Below, piece by piece: positions 23,002 through 31,734 of a stretch of DNA of 51,609 bases. The DNA comes from Deltaproteobacteria bacterium Ga0077539. Lineage in GTDB: Bacteria; Myxococcota_A; Polyangia; Polyangiales; Ga0077539. The position numbers and the translations under genes were made by a program. The stretch covers positions 1-51,609 of the forward strand of contig LNEO01000072.1 in assembly GCA_001465015.1 (NCBI GenBank). The letters are read 5' to 3'. The number at the start of each line of letters is the position of its first letter. Position 1 is the stretch's first letter. The notes under the pieces were generated by a model, which had not been told where the DNA came from, made no database searches, and saw nothing but the letters and a program-made list of their open reading frames with translations.

Positions 23002-25413
23002 GTGAGCGAACGAGAGTCCGCGCCTCCTGGCGCGATCGAAGTGGTGCCGATTCTTCCCTTGCGCAACGCGGTGCTCTTTCCCGCGGCTGTCGTCCCCATC
23101 AACGTGGGGCGCGCTCGGAGCGTGCGACTGATCGAGGATTTGCCCTCGCTCACCTCGCGCATCATCGGCGTGGTCACGCAGCAGCAGCCCGAGACCGAAG
23201 ACCCGACGTTCAACGATCTGTTTCGCGTCGGGACGCTGGCGCGTGTGGTCAAGGTCATCAAGCTCGGCACGACCAACCACAGCGTCGTGTTGCAGGGCCT
23301 CGGGCGCTTTACGCTCGACTCGCTCGTGACGGAGGTCCCCTACCTCAAGGGCAGGATCATCAAGCACGACGAGAAGATCGTGCGCACGCCGGAGGTCCTC
23401 AAGCTCGAGAAGGATCTTCGAGACCTCGCTCGCGCGCTCGCAGAGCACTCGCCGCCGGTCCCCCGAGAGGTCGGCACCATCGCCGAGAACGCAGCGGACC
23501 CAGGGGCGCTCGCGGACCTCGTCGCGCTGCACCTGCCCGCGCCGCAAGTGACGCCCAACGATCGGCAGAAGGTGCTCGAGGCCTTCGACATCAAGGAGCG
23601 GCTCGAGCTGTCGCACTCGCTCGCGCGCAAGGTCTACGAGGTTCATCGCGTTCGCAAAGAGATCCAGACGCTGGTCTCTGGCGAGATGGGCCGCAGCGAG
23701 CGCGAAGAGATCCTGCGCGCGCAGCTCAAGTCCATCAAAGAAGAGCTCGGCGAGATCGACGAGAGCGAAGAAGAGCTCGATCAGCTGAGAGAGCGCATCG
23801 CGAAGGCCAAGCTCCCCAACGAGGTCGAGCGCGCCGTCCGCAAGCAGCTCGGCCGCCTGCGCGCGATGCAAGCGCACTCGGCGGAGTATCAGGTCACGCG
23901 GCAGTACGTCGAGTGGGTCGTCGATCTGCCCTGGTTCAAGCAGAGCGAGGACAAGTTCGACGTGATGGCCGTGCGCCGCGCGCTCGACGAAGACCACTTC
24001 GGCCTCGAGAAGATCAAGCGACGCATCCTCGAGTACATCGCCGTTCGAAAGCTCCGTAAGGACAAGAAGGGCCCCATCCTGTGCTTCGTCGGCCCGCCTG
24101 GCGTCGGAAAGACGTCGCTCGCCAAGAGCATCGCCCGCGCGGTGGGTCGGCAGATGGTGCGCATCTCGCTCGGCGGCGTACGGGACGAGGCCGAGATCCG
24201 CGGCCACCGACGCACGTACGTGGGCGCGCTGCCCGGTCGAATCATCCAGGCGATGAAGAAGGCCGGCACGGTCAACCCCGTGCTCGTGCTCGACGAGGTC
24301 GACAAGATGGGCGCCGATCAGCGCGGCGACCCTGCGAACGCGCTGCTCGAAGTGCTCGACCCCGAGCAGAACAACACGTTCGTCGATCACTACATCGATC
24401 AGCCATATGACCTGTCGTCGGTGATGTTCATCTGCACGGCCAACGATCGATCGACGATCCCTGCGCCGCTGCTCGACCGCATGGAGGTGATCGACATCGC
24501 GGGCTACACACGGACCGAGAAGCTCAACATCGCGAGGGACTACCTCGCGCCCAAGTCGCTCTCGGATCACGGCCTCACGCCGGATCGACTGGACTGGGTC
24601 GACTCGGGCTTCGAGATGCTCATCGAGAGCTACACGCGCGAAGCTGGCGTGCGATCGCTGACGCGCGAGGTCGGCGCCGTGTGCCGCGCGGTCGCCGTAC
24701 GACTCGCCGGCGGCGAGGATGTCAAAGAGAAGGGCGACGAGGCCTTCGTGCAGAAGGTCCTCGGACCGCCGCGATACCTCCGCGAGAGCGCCGAGCGCGA
24801 GCCAGCAGTGGGCGTGGTCACGGGCCTCGCCTGGACCCCGGTCGGAGGCGACATCCTCTTTGTCGAAGCCTCGCGCATGCCAGGAAAAGGCGGCGCGATG
24901 ATCACCGGCTCGCTCGGCTCGGTCATGAAGGAGTCCGCGGCGACCGCCATGAGCCTCGTGCGCTCGCGCGTCGAGCGGTTCGGCGTGGATCAGGCCGTGC
25001 TGTTGAGCTCGGACCTTCACGTGCACGTTCCGCAGGGCGGGATCCCGAAGGACGGACCGAGCGCGGGCGTCGCGTTGGTCACTGCGATCGTCTCGCGGTT
25101 GACCGGGCGGCCTGTGCGCGCGGACGTCGCGATGACCGGCGAGATCACGCTGCGCGGGATCGTGATGCCCATCGGCGGCGTCAAAGAGAAGGTGCTCGCC
25201 GCGCACCGCGCGGGCATCAAGAAAGTCCTGCTACCCACACGCAACCTGCGCGACGTCGAAGACATCCCCAAGGAGATCCGAGACGAGCTCGAGATCGTGT
25301 TCGTGTCCAAGATCGACGAGGTCCTCGAGCACGCGCTCTTGCCCGCGCCGCCGCGAGAGTCGCTTCCGCCGCCGCCGAGAGACGGCGAGGGTGACGAGGC
25401 GAGCGCGACGTGA
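23002..25413 (+). CDS. lon: ATP-dependent protease Lon (LonA)
   Basis: An 803-aa LonA: N-terminal substrate-binding domain ([14 protein letters not shown]), coiled-coil region (about 190-290), AAA+ module with Walker A GPPGVGKT at 364-371 and [11 protein letters not shown]alker B, and a C-terminal Ser-Lys protease. S687 in KDGPSAG and K730 in GGVKEK have the same 43-residue spacing as E. coli S679/K722. Length is close to E. coli Lon (784 aa). It degrades misfolded and regulatory proteins in the cytoplasm. Start GTG 23002; the stop overlaps the next gene (GTGA), implying translational coupling to a membrane peptidase. Confidence 0.97.
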   Translation: MSERESAPPGAIEVVPILPLRNAVLFPAAVVPINVGRARSVRLIEDLPSLTSRIIGVVTQQQPETEDPTFNDLFRVGTLARVVKVIKLGTTNHSVVLQGLGRFTLDSLVTEVPYLKGRIIKHDEKIVRTPEVLKLEKDLRDLARALAEHSPPVPREVGTIAENAADPGALADLVALHLPAPQVTPNDRQKVLEAFDIKERLELSHSLARKVYEVHRVRKEIQTLVSGEMGRSEREEILRAQLKSIKEELGEIDESEEELDQLRERIAKAKLPNEVERAVRKQLGRLRAMQAHSAEYQVTRQYVEWVVDLPWFKQSEDKFDVMAVRRALDEDHFGLEKIKRRILEYIAVRKLRKDKKGPILCFVGPPGVGKTSLAKSIARAVGRQMVRISLGGVRDEAEIRGHRRTYVGALPGRIIQAMKKAGTVNPVLVLDEVDKMGADQRGDPANALLEVLDPEQNNTFVDHYIDQPYDLSSVMFICTANDRSTIPAPLLDRMEVIDIAGYTRTEKLNIARDYLAPKSLSDHGLTPDRLDWVDSGFEMLIESYTREAGVRSLTREVGAVCRAVAVRLAGGEDVKEKGDEAFVQKVLGPPRYLRESAEREPAVGVVTGLAWTPVGGDILFVEASRMPGKGGAMITGSLGSVMKESAATAMSLVRSRVERFGVDQAVLLSSDLHVHVPQGGIPKDGPSAGVALVTAIVSRLTGRPVRADVAMTGEITLRGIVMPIGGVKEKVLAAHRAGIKKVLLPTRNLRDVEDIPKEIRDELEIVFVSKIDEVLEHALLPAPPRESLPPPPRDGEGDEASAT

Positions 25414-27710
25414 TCGAAGCGCTGCGCACGGTCGCCAAGCTCCGTCGCGCGCGCGGGTTCGCGATCGTCACGCTCGGCGTCGCGGGGCTCTTGCAGCTCT
25501 CGACGCTGAGCAACCACCTCGGTTTCTCGAGCGCGCTCGTCGCGGGGCTGTTCGGCTCGTTCGCGGCGATGGTGGTCGGATCCGCGGTGCCGGACGCATT
25601 TCGTCAGAAGAAACAAAGCATGACCGCCGGTCAACTGTTGGCGGTCTCCGGGCTCTACGCGCTGGCGATCGTCGCGGTGCTCGCGATCGTCACGGCGTCG
25701 GCCGGCGCCGTGAGAGCTCCGTGCGCTCCGGTGAAGGGGGCTCTCTGGTGGCTCTTGCTGGCGGTGATGGGGCCCCTGGTGGCTTCATGCTGGGGCGTGT
25801 TCGCGGGGGCGCTCGTGCCGAAGGTTCGTTGGGCGAGCAGGCTCGCCGGATTCACGATCCCGGCGTTCGTGTTGTGGAGCGCGATTCGGTTCTATCGATC
25901 GCCGGGAGTGTTCGCGTTCGACCCGTTCTTCGGGTTCTGGCCGGGCGTCCTGTACGACGAGAACATCCGCCTCGACGACACGATCCTCACCTACCGTGTC
26001 GGAACGCTCGGCTGGATCATCGCCCTCTGCTCGGCCCTCGTCGCCTTCTGGAACACCGAGACCCACAAGCTCGGCCGCAAGATCCAGAGCGGTCCCGCGG
26101 TGGTCTCGATGGTGGGCGGCGCGGTGCTCGGGCTCTCGATCTACTTCGCCGGTCCGTCGCTCGGGCACAGGCTCGACGCGGCTGACATCGCTCGCGCGCT
26201 CGGCGGACGAATCGACGGCCGTCGCTGCGCGCTCGTGTATTCGCGGAGCATCGGCGCTCACGAGGCGCGCCTTCATCACCGCGACTGCGAAGATCGCGTC
26301 GTGCAGCTCGAGCGCTTCTTCGGCGTCAGGATGGACGGGATCATCACCGCGTACATCTTCGACAGCGCCGCGCAGAAGCAGCGGATGATGGGCGCGGCCA
26401 ACACGTACATCGCCAAGCCGTGGCGCGGCGAGGTGTACCTGCAGCACGACGCGTTTCCGCACCCGGTGCTCAAGCACGAGCTCGCGCACGTGCTCGCGCG
26501 ACGCTTCGCGGAGTGGCCCTTCTACGTCACGTCGAAGTGGGGCTTGCCGATGCCCGGCCTCGTCGAGGGCGCGGCCGTCGCGGCGGCCTTCGAGGGAGAG
26601 AGCGACGCGAGCCCGCACGAATGGACGCGGGCGATGCTCGACGCGGGGCTGCTCCCGCCGCTCGAAGAGATCATGGGCTCGGGGTTCTACGGGCAGGCTT
26701 CGTCGACGTCGTACACCGCCGCTGGGTCGTTCGCGCGATTCCTGGTCGACCGAGAGGGCGTCGCGAAGTTTCGTGACGTCTATCGCGACGCGGACTTTCT
26801 TCGCGTCTACGGCGTGTCGCTCCAGGCGCTGTCCGAGCGATGGAAGGCGTTTCTCCGCTCGATCGAGGTCCCCGAGCGGATCCGGGTTCGAGCGCGCACA
26901 CGTTTTCGACGCGCGTCGCTCTTCGCACGAGCGTGTCCCCACGAGACCGCCGAGGCGATCGACCACGGAGAGACACTGCTCATGGCGGGCGACGTCGCCC
27001 GTGCGCGCGAGTCGCTCGAGCGCGCGGTGCGCAACGACCCGACCCACACCGAGGCTCGCGCGATGCTCGCCGAGGCGTTCGTGCGACAGGGTGACGTGCG
27101 CCGCGCGACGCAAATGGCCGAAGAGGCAGCTCGCTCGCTCGGTCCCTCGGCGGCCGCGCGCGTGTGGCGACGGATCGGGCAAGAGGTCTGGCGCTGGAGC
27201 GGACCCGATGACGCTCGACCGCTGCTTCGTCAGGCAAACGCCGACCTCTTCGACGACGACGAGGCGCGCAACATCGAGGTGCGCCAGTGGGCTCTCGGCT
27301 TGCTCGGCGCGACTCCGACGACGGCGGCCTCCGAGGCGGCGAGAGACCTGCTCATCGGTCGCGGGCCGCTCGAGCCCGACGTGATCTCTGCGGTCGCTCG
27401 GCTCGGAAGGGTGCTCGATGACCCTTCGAGCGACGCGACCAGCCGCGCGATGGCGGGCTATCTCACGGTGCGTCAGCTGTGGCGTGCGCGACGCGAGCGC
27501 GACGCCCTCTCGTTTGCAGCGCGCGTCGTGCCAGAGGATCTCCCCTCGCTTCGCATTCGCGCAGAGTATCGTCGCGTCGTCGCAGAGAGCCTCTATCACA
27601 CGGGTGATCTCGCCGGGGCGCGCGAGGGGTTTCGCGCGATCTCCGAGGACCCATCGCGCCCGACGGGAACGCGCGACACCGCGCGCGACTGGCTCGATCG
27701 CCTGCGCTGA
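25410..27710 (+). CDS. Membrane-bound HExxH metallopeptidase with TPR-like C-terminus
   Basis: A 766-aa protein. The N-terminal ~250 residues hold about six hydrophobic spans (e.g. FAIVTLGVAGLLQL, LLAVSGLYALAIVAVLAIV, WLLLAVMGPLVASCWGVF). A gluzincin-type zinc site follows: H356-E-L-A-H360 (KHELAHVLAR) and E386 in GLVEGAAVAAAF. The last third is helical repeat sequence of TPR type (LLMAGDVARARESLERAVRNDPTHTEARAMLAEAFVRQGDV). GTG 25410 overlaps the lon stop by 4 nt, so expression is tied to Lon, suggesting a shared role in envelope or protein quality control (inference). No named family recognised. Confidence 0.8.
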   Translation: MIEALRTVAKLRRARGFAIVTLGVAGLLQLSTLSNHLGFSSALVAGLFGSFAAMVVGSAVPDAFRQKKQSMTAGQLLAVSGLYALAIVAVLAIVTASAGAVRAPCAPVKGALWWLLLAVMGPLVASCWGVFAGALVPKVRWASRLAGFTIPAFVLWSAIRFYRSPGVFAFDPFFGFWPGVLYDENIRLDDTILTYRVGTLGWIIALCSALVAFWNTETHKLGRKIQSGPAVVSMVGGAVLGLSIYFAGPSLGHRLDAADIARALGGRIDGRRCALVYSRSIGAHEARLHHRDCEDRVVQLERFFGVRMDGIITAYIFDSAAQKQRMMGAANTYIAKPWRGEVYLQHDAFPHPVLKHELAHVLARRFAEWPFYVTSKWGLPMPGLVEGAAVAAAFEGESDASPHEWTRAMLDAGLLPPLEEIMGSGFYGQASSTSYTAAGSFARFLVDREGVAKFRDVYRDADFLRVYGVSLQALSERWKAFLRSIEVPERIRVRARTRFRRASLFARACPHETAEAIDHGETLLMAGDVARARESLERAVRNDPTHTEARAMLAEAFVRQGDVRRATQMAEEAARSLGPSAAARVWRRIGQEVWRWSGPDDARPLLRQANADLFDDDEARNIEVRQWALGLLGATPTTAASEAARDLLIGRGPLEPDVISAVARLGRVLDDPSSDATSRAMAGYLTVRQLWRARRERDALSFAARVVPEDLPSLRIRAEYRRVVAESLYHTGDLAGAREGFRAISEDPSRPTGTRDTARDWLDRLR

Positions 27711-27719
27711 TCGGCGGCA

Positions 27720-27739
27720 GCGCGAGACAGCGTTCGCGC
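27720..27739. terminator. Weak bidirectional hairpin between convergent genes
   Basis: GCGCGA (27720-27725) and TCGCGC (27734-27739) can pair with an 8-nt loop in the 42-bp gap between the peptidase and birA stops. No U-tract follows on either strand, so termination is doubtful. Confidence 0.2.
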
Positions 27740-27752
27740 GATCACGCGTCGG

Positions 27753-28547
27753 TCAGCGCACTTCGCCCGATCGCACGCTGCGCACGGAGCCGTCGTCGCA
27801 CCGCACCACTAGCGCGCCGTCGTCCTCGATGCCCGACGCGATCCCGACGACGCCGTCGACGTCGACTCGAGTTCCGATCGTGTCGCAACGCGAGGCGAGG
27901 GCCTCGATCAGCGCGCGCTTCGCGCTGCCGCCGAGCAGCATCGCGTCGATCGCTCGCTCGCACTCTTCGAGCACGGCGATCAGCACCGACGCTCGCGAGA
28001 GATTTTGCTCGGTGTGCTCTTCGAGGCTCGTGGCGATGCCCGAGAGCTCTTGGGGCCAGTCGCGACGGTGGACGTTGAGCCCGATTCCGATGACCGCGGT
28101 GTCGAGGACGCCCTCGCGAACGGCGCCTTCGACCAGGATTCCGGCGCACTTCTTTCGCTGAATTCGCAGGTCATTGGGCCACTTCACGGTGACGCCTCTC
28201 GCGTCGACGAAGCGATCGACCGCGCGCGCGAGGGCGAGGCCCGTGACCAGCGCGAGCATCGGGCTCTCTTCGACGGTGATTCGCGGACGCACGAGCAGCG
28301 AGAGGTACAAGTTGGCGCCGACGGGCGAGTGCCACACGCGTCCGCGACGACCTCGGCCGCTCGTCTGCGCGTTGGCGACCAGCGCGTATCCGTGCTCTGC
28401 GCCGTCTCGCGCGGCCGCTCGAACGTCATCGTTGGTGGAGCCCGTCTGTTGCACGAACGCGAGCGGGCGCCCAGCCCAGCGGGTGCTCTGCGCTCCGTGT
28501 CGAGCGAGGGCGTCGAGCGCTTCGGTGTCGTCGGGCAAGGGCGACAC
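27753..28547 (-). CDS. birA: Biotin--[acetyl-CoA-carboxylase] ligase, class I BirA
   Basis: A 264-aa biotin protein ligase that makes biotinyl-AMP and transfers biotin to the carboxylase BCCP. It has TGSTNDDVRAAA, the biotinyl-AMP loop GRGRRGRVWHSPVGANLYLS and KWPNDL, and a C-terminal SH3-like tail (DVDGVVGIASGIEDDGALVV). There is no N-terminal winged helix, so it is a class I enzyme without repressor function. GTG 28547 shares one base with the nadC stop (TAGTG), so nadC-birA are co-translated. The long upstream ORF extension is nadC shadow. Confidence 0.92.
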   Translation of the reverse strand: MSPLPDDTEALDALARHGAQSTRWAGRPLAFVQQTGSTNDDVRAAARDGAEHGYALVANAQTSGRGRRGRVWHSPVGANLYLSLLVRPRITVEESPMLALVTGLALARAVDRFVDARGVTVKWPNDLRIQRKKCAGILVEGAVREGVLDTAVIGIGLNVHRRDWPQELSGIATSLEEHTEQNLSRASVLIAVLEECERAIDAMLLGGSAKRALIEALASRCDTIGTRVDVDGVVGIASGIEDDGALVVRCDDGSVRSVRSGEVR

Positions 28548-29434
28548 TACGCCCGCACGTCGAGGTCGAGCCCGATGTCCATCGCCCGCGCGCCGTGCGT
28601 GAGCGAGCCCACCGAGACGACGTCGACGCCGATGGCGGCGATCTTGGGCATGCGTTCGAGCGTCACGCCGCCAGAGATCTCGATGATCGGGCGCGGAGTG
28701 CGGCCCTCGATCTTCGCGATGACGGCGCGCGCCTGGTCGTCGTCGAAGTTGTCGAGCATGATGACGTCTGCGCCAGCGGCGACCGCCTCGTCGAAGTACT
28801 CCTCGCGGTCGACTTCGCACTCGATTCGCAGCGTGTGCGGCGCGAACGCGCGGGCCATTTCGATGGCTTGTCGCACGCCACCGGCGACGATGATGTGGTT
28901 GTCCTTGATGAGGACGCCCGCGCCGAGGTCGTTGCGGTGGTTGATTCCACCGCCGCAGCGGACGGCGTAGCGCTCGAGCGCGCGCAGGCCTGGGGTTGTC
29001 TTGCGCGTGTCGGTGACGCGCGTGCGCGAGCCCGGCGGAATCGCCTCGACGAACTGTCCTGTGCGCGTCGCGGTTCCGCACATGCGCTGCAGCAGGTTGA
29101 GGGCGACGCGCTCGCCCGTCAGCACGCTGTGCGCAGAGCCCTCGACGACGGCGACCACGTCGCCCTTGTTCACCGCGGTCCTGTCCTTCTTGTGCACCGA
29201 GAAGCGGACCGTCGGATCGACGCGATGAAACACGGCGCCTGCGACGCCGACGCCCGCGAGGATCATCGGTTCGCGCGCGTTGAACTTTCCGAACGCGACC
29301 GCCTCGCGCGGAACGCACGCGCGACACGTCACGTCTCCCGCCGCGAGGTCTTCGGCGAGCGCCGTGTCGATGATCCGATCGAGCTCGATCGGCGAGAGTT
29401 CAGCGGGAGAGGGAAGTGCGTCGCGATAGCTCAT
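28547..29434 (-). CDS. nadC: Nicotinate-nucleotide pyrophosphorylase (quinolinate phosphoribosyltransferase)
   Basis: A 295-aa NadC that converts quinolinate and PRPP to nicotinate mononucleotide in NAD synthesis. Family features include LAEDLAAGDVT, ERVALNLLQRMCGTAT, TRKTTPGLRALERYAVRCGGGINHR, LIKDNH, EVDREEYFDEAVAAGADVIMLDN and ISGGV. Length is normal. ATG 29434 (MSYRDALPS) is preferred over an in-frame extension to 29509 that reads like non-coding sequence. nadA and nadB are not in the window. Confidence 0.96.
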   Translation of the reverse strand: MSYRDALPSPAELSPIELDRIIDTALAEDLAAGDVTCRACVPREAVAFGKFNAREPMILAGVGVAGAVFHRVDPTVRFSVHKKDRTAVNKGDVVAVVEGSAHSVLTGERVALNLLQRMCGTATRTGQFVEAIPPGSRTRVTDTRKTTPGLRALERYAVRCGGGINHRNDLGAGVLIKDNHIIVAGGVRQAIEMARAFAPHTLRIECEVDREEYFDEAVAAGADVIMLDNFDDDQARAVIAKIEGRTPRPIIEISGGVTLERMPKIAAIGVDVVSVGSLTHGARAMDIGLDLDVRA

Positions 29435-29607
29435 GGCGCCGCGGATCGTGCCCGAAACCACGCCCGGTCGGGAAGCGCATACACCGGGCCGCTGTGTCCA
29501 AGCGTTCACACCAAGGTCCGTGTCCTGCTGTTCTCGTTGATGATTTGCAGGAAAAGAGAAAACAACTCGCGGTGAATGCCCGCGTCTCCGCGCCCGTCGT
29601 TGCCGCT
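29435..29607. other. Divergent intergenic region nadC / secreted-protein gene
   Basis: 173 bp between divergent starts. It is less GC-rich around 29520-29570 (GTTCTCGTTGATGATTTGCAGG). It should hold both promoters but no box could be assigned with confidence. Confidence 0.3.
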
Positions 29608-30330
29608 ATGAAACCGCCGCTCGTGCGCGCCTTCGTGGCCGCGTGGATCCTGACGCTGACGCTCTTCTCTCCGTCCGTCGCACGTGCAAACGACTGCATC
29701 GTCGTCCGTCGCGCGAGGGCGCTGTTGATCCAGCGCGGCCTCGACGACAGCTCTCTTCGCGCGCTCGAGCCGAGCGTCTGTGGTCCAGTCGTGGCGCCGG
29801 TGGTTCCTCAGCCGCAGCCACAGCCGCCGGTCGTGGTGCCGCAGCCACAGCCGCCGACGGTCGCGAACCCCGCATGCAACGATTACCGCGCGATGCTGTC
29901 GCTCGCGGACATCGACCCGTCCCGCGTGAATCCGCAACACCGCGTGTGGATCGAACAGATCATGGCCGGCGCGTGTCGTGGATGGAGCTCTCCGCGCGAG
30001 TCCTGGCCCAACGGAACCACCGCGCGCGCCCCCAACGGGACGCTCTACTACCCGACGGGTCTCACCGCGAGAAGCTCCGGCGGGCAGTGGTACTACCCGA
30101 CGGGAACGATCGTTCAGAACAATGGCTCGTTCTACTGGCCGAACGGGCTCAGGGCGCGAGATCCGCAGGGCAACTGGTACTCGCCACGCGGACTTCGAAG
30201 CGCGCCCGGGACGCTCCTCGGCGAAGCGTGCAGCGCGATGCTCGATCGCCGGTTCTGCGGCCGCGCGTGGGGCGAGCCCCAGCCGATCGAGTTCATCGCG
30301 TTCGTGTGGCGAGCGCGCGGCGGGCGCTGA
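29608..30330 (+). CDS. Secreted protein with Pro/Gln linker and YPNG/YPTG repeats
   Basis: A 240-aa protein with a clear signal peptide (MKPPLVRAFVAAWILTLTLF...ARA, about 27 residues). A short helical segment is followed by a low-complexity Pro/Gln/Val linker (about 65-90) encoded by a duplicated CCGCAGCCACAGCCGCC block. Then come four imperfect repeats of about 16-17 residues with WPNG, YYPTG, YYPTG, YWPNG cores, MORN-like in look. Two Cys pairs flank them. ATG 29608 is chosen for the signal peptide; the ORF extends 64 codons upstream. Envelope location is likely, function unknown. Confidence 0.7.
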   Translation: MKPPLVRAFVAAWILTLTLFSPSVARANDCIVVRRARALLIQRGLDDSSLRALEPSVCGPVVAPVVPQPQPQPPVVVPQPQPPTVANPACNDYRAMLSLADIDPSRVNPQHRVWIEQIMAGACRGWSSPRESWPNGTTARAPNGTLYYPTGLTARSSGGQWYYPTGTIVQNNGSFYWPNGLRARDPQGNWYSPRGLRSAPGTLLGEACSAMLDRRFCGRAWGEPQPIEFIAFVWRARGGR

Positions 30331-30474
30331 GCACCACGCGCTCGGCGACACAAGTTTTCGACGAGCTTTTGTCCGCGCCAGACCGCGACGAACGAACCCC
30401 GCCAGGAGTCGATGTAGGTAACTGGCGCCATCGACTGTTTCTGCCGCATTCATGAGGGACACGGAGGTTCTCCG
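30331..30474. other. Intergenic region before the NAGPA-type gene
   Basis: 144 bp. The only clear element is the ribosome-binding site GGAGG about 7 nt before ATG 30475. A short A/T-rich stretch (ACAAGTTTTCGACGAGCTTTTG) near 30350-30372 could belong to a promoter or to a weak terminator of the preceding gene. Confidence 0.3.
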
Positions 30475-31599
30475 ATGGCTCCTTCGATTCGTCTCGCAGG
30501 TCTCTTCGCCTCGATCGTCGTCCTCGCTTCTGCGTCGGCGACAGCGCGTCCTCACCGTCGCTCTGCGTCTGCGTTCGAGCGCTGGACCGAGGTTCGCGAC
30601 GGCGTTCGTCACCTCGTTCGTCGCGATGGACCGTTCGCCTATCACGTCGTGGCGATCGACCTTCGCACCGAGGGTCTTCGCATCGCGAGCACCGATGAAT
30701 CCACGGCGCTTCCCACTGCGGCTCATGCGGGAGCGCACCGCTGGACGCGAACGAGCACCTGGGCTCGCAGGACCGGCGCAGACATCGCGATCAACGGCAA
30801 CTACTACGACCTGACGCGCTGGCGTTCGGCTTGCGGGCTCGCGATGAGCGACGGTCAGCGATGGCGATCCAGCTACGACGATCGTCGGCTGAACTGCTTT
30901 GCGTCCGCGGGTTTCGGCGAGGGCGGCCAGGTGTCGTTCTTCAACTCTCGCGGCCTGCGAAAGGCAGGAGACCTCCCTGCGTGGATGCAGGTCGTGGTCT
31001 CGGGCTCTCCTGCGCTCGTGCGCAACGGAGAGCTTGTCGACATTCGCCACCCGAGGCACGCGCTCTATCGCAATCCCCGCAGCGCGATCGGCGTCGACAA
31101 GGACGGCACGACCCTGTTTCTGCTCGCCGTCGACGGTCGCGAGGGAAGCGCGCAGGGAATGACGTGCCGCGAAGCCGCGACGGTCCTCCGCGACCTCGGC
31201 GCGCACAACGCCATCAACCTCGACGGCGGCGGATCGAGCGCGCTCTACATCGAAGAAGAGGGAGGCGTCGTCAACCACACCGGCGAGCCCGAGCGCCCCG
31301 TGGTCAACCACCTTGGCTTCTTCTTCGACGACGCCCGCGCCGACGACAGGCGCTCGGCGCGCCCGCCCACCGTCGTTTATCCCGGAGCTCTCGAGAGGTC
31401 TACGAACGGCGCGTCGCCGGCGCTGCCGACGCCGCTCGATCTCGACCCGACGACCAAGGTCGACCGCCGAACCCTGGCGCGCCCAGCGACCACTCCGTCT
31501 GTCGCGCTCAGCTCGGCGGCGTCCCTCGCGGTCGCGGGCTTTGCTGCCACGCGTCGTCGTCGATCGGCCGCCAACCCTGCGATCGACGGCGCGCGCTGA
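30475..31599 (+). CDS. Secreted phosphodiester glycosidase family protein (NAGPA/DUF2233-like)
   Basis: A 374-aa exported protein with a signal peptide (SIRLAGLFASIVVLASASATA). The catalytic-domain signatures of the NAGPA family (PF09992; phosphodiester alpha-GlcNAcase and EpsL-like exopolysaccharide proteins) are present: INGNYYD near 105, GVDKDGTTLFLLAVDGR, and the hallmark NLDGGGSSALY near 255. A Pro/Thr-rich linker leads to a C-terminal hydrophobic stretch ending in Arg residues (SLAVAGFAATRRRR), the layout of a C-terminal sorting signal, though without the Cys of MYXO-CTERM. ATG 30475 has GGAGG 7 nt upstream. Likely acts on surface glycans; substrate unknown. Confidence 0.85.
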   Translation: MAPSIRLAGLFASIVVLASASATARPHRRSASAFERWTEVRDGVRHLVRRDGPFAYHVVAIDLRTEGLRIASTDESTALPTAAHAGAHRWTRTSTWARRTGADIAINGNYYDLTRWRSACGLAMSDGQRWRSSYDDRRLNCFASAGFGEGGQVSFFNSRGLRKAGDLPAWMQVVVSGSPALVRNGELVDIRHPRHALYRNPRSAIGVDKDGTTLFLLAVDGREGSAQGMTCREAATVLRDLGAHNAINLDGGGSSALYIEEEGGVVNHTGEPERPVVNHLGFFFDDARADDRRSARPPTVVYPGALERSTNGASPALPTPLDLDPTTKVDRRTLARPATTPSVALSSAASLAVAGFAATRRRRSAANPAIDGAR

Positions 31600-31734
31600 G
31601 CGGCGCTGCGGTCGTCGTTCTTCGACGCGGGGGTGATTTCGGCAGCTCGCTGCCGCGGCGCGCTGTCGAAGGCGCACTTGCGCGAGCGAGCGTCGAGACA
31701 CACTGCTCGCTGCCCCTACCATCGGCGGACGCCC

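Noticed and set aside
21661..25206. 1181-aa minus-strand ORF antisense to parA and lon
   Set aside because: Shadow ORF of GC-rich coding sequence; composition is Arg/His/Asp-rich repeats of mirrored codons and the plus strand clearly encodes Lon.
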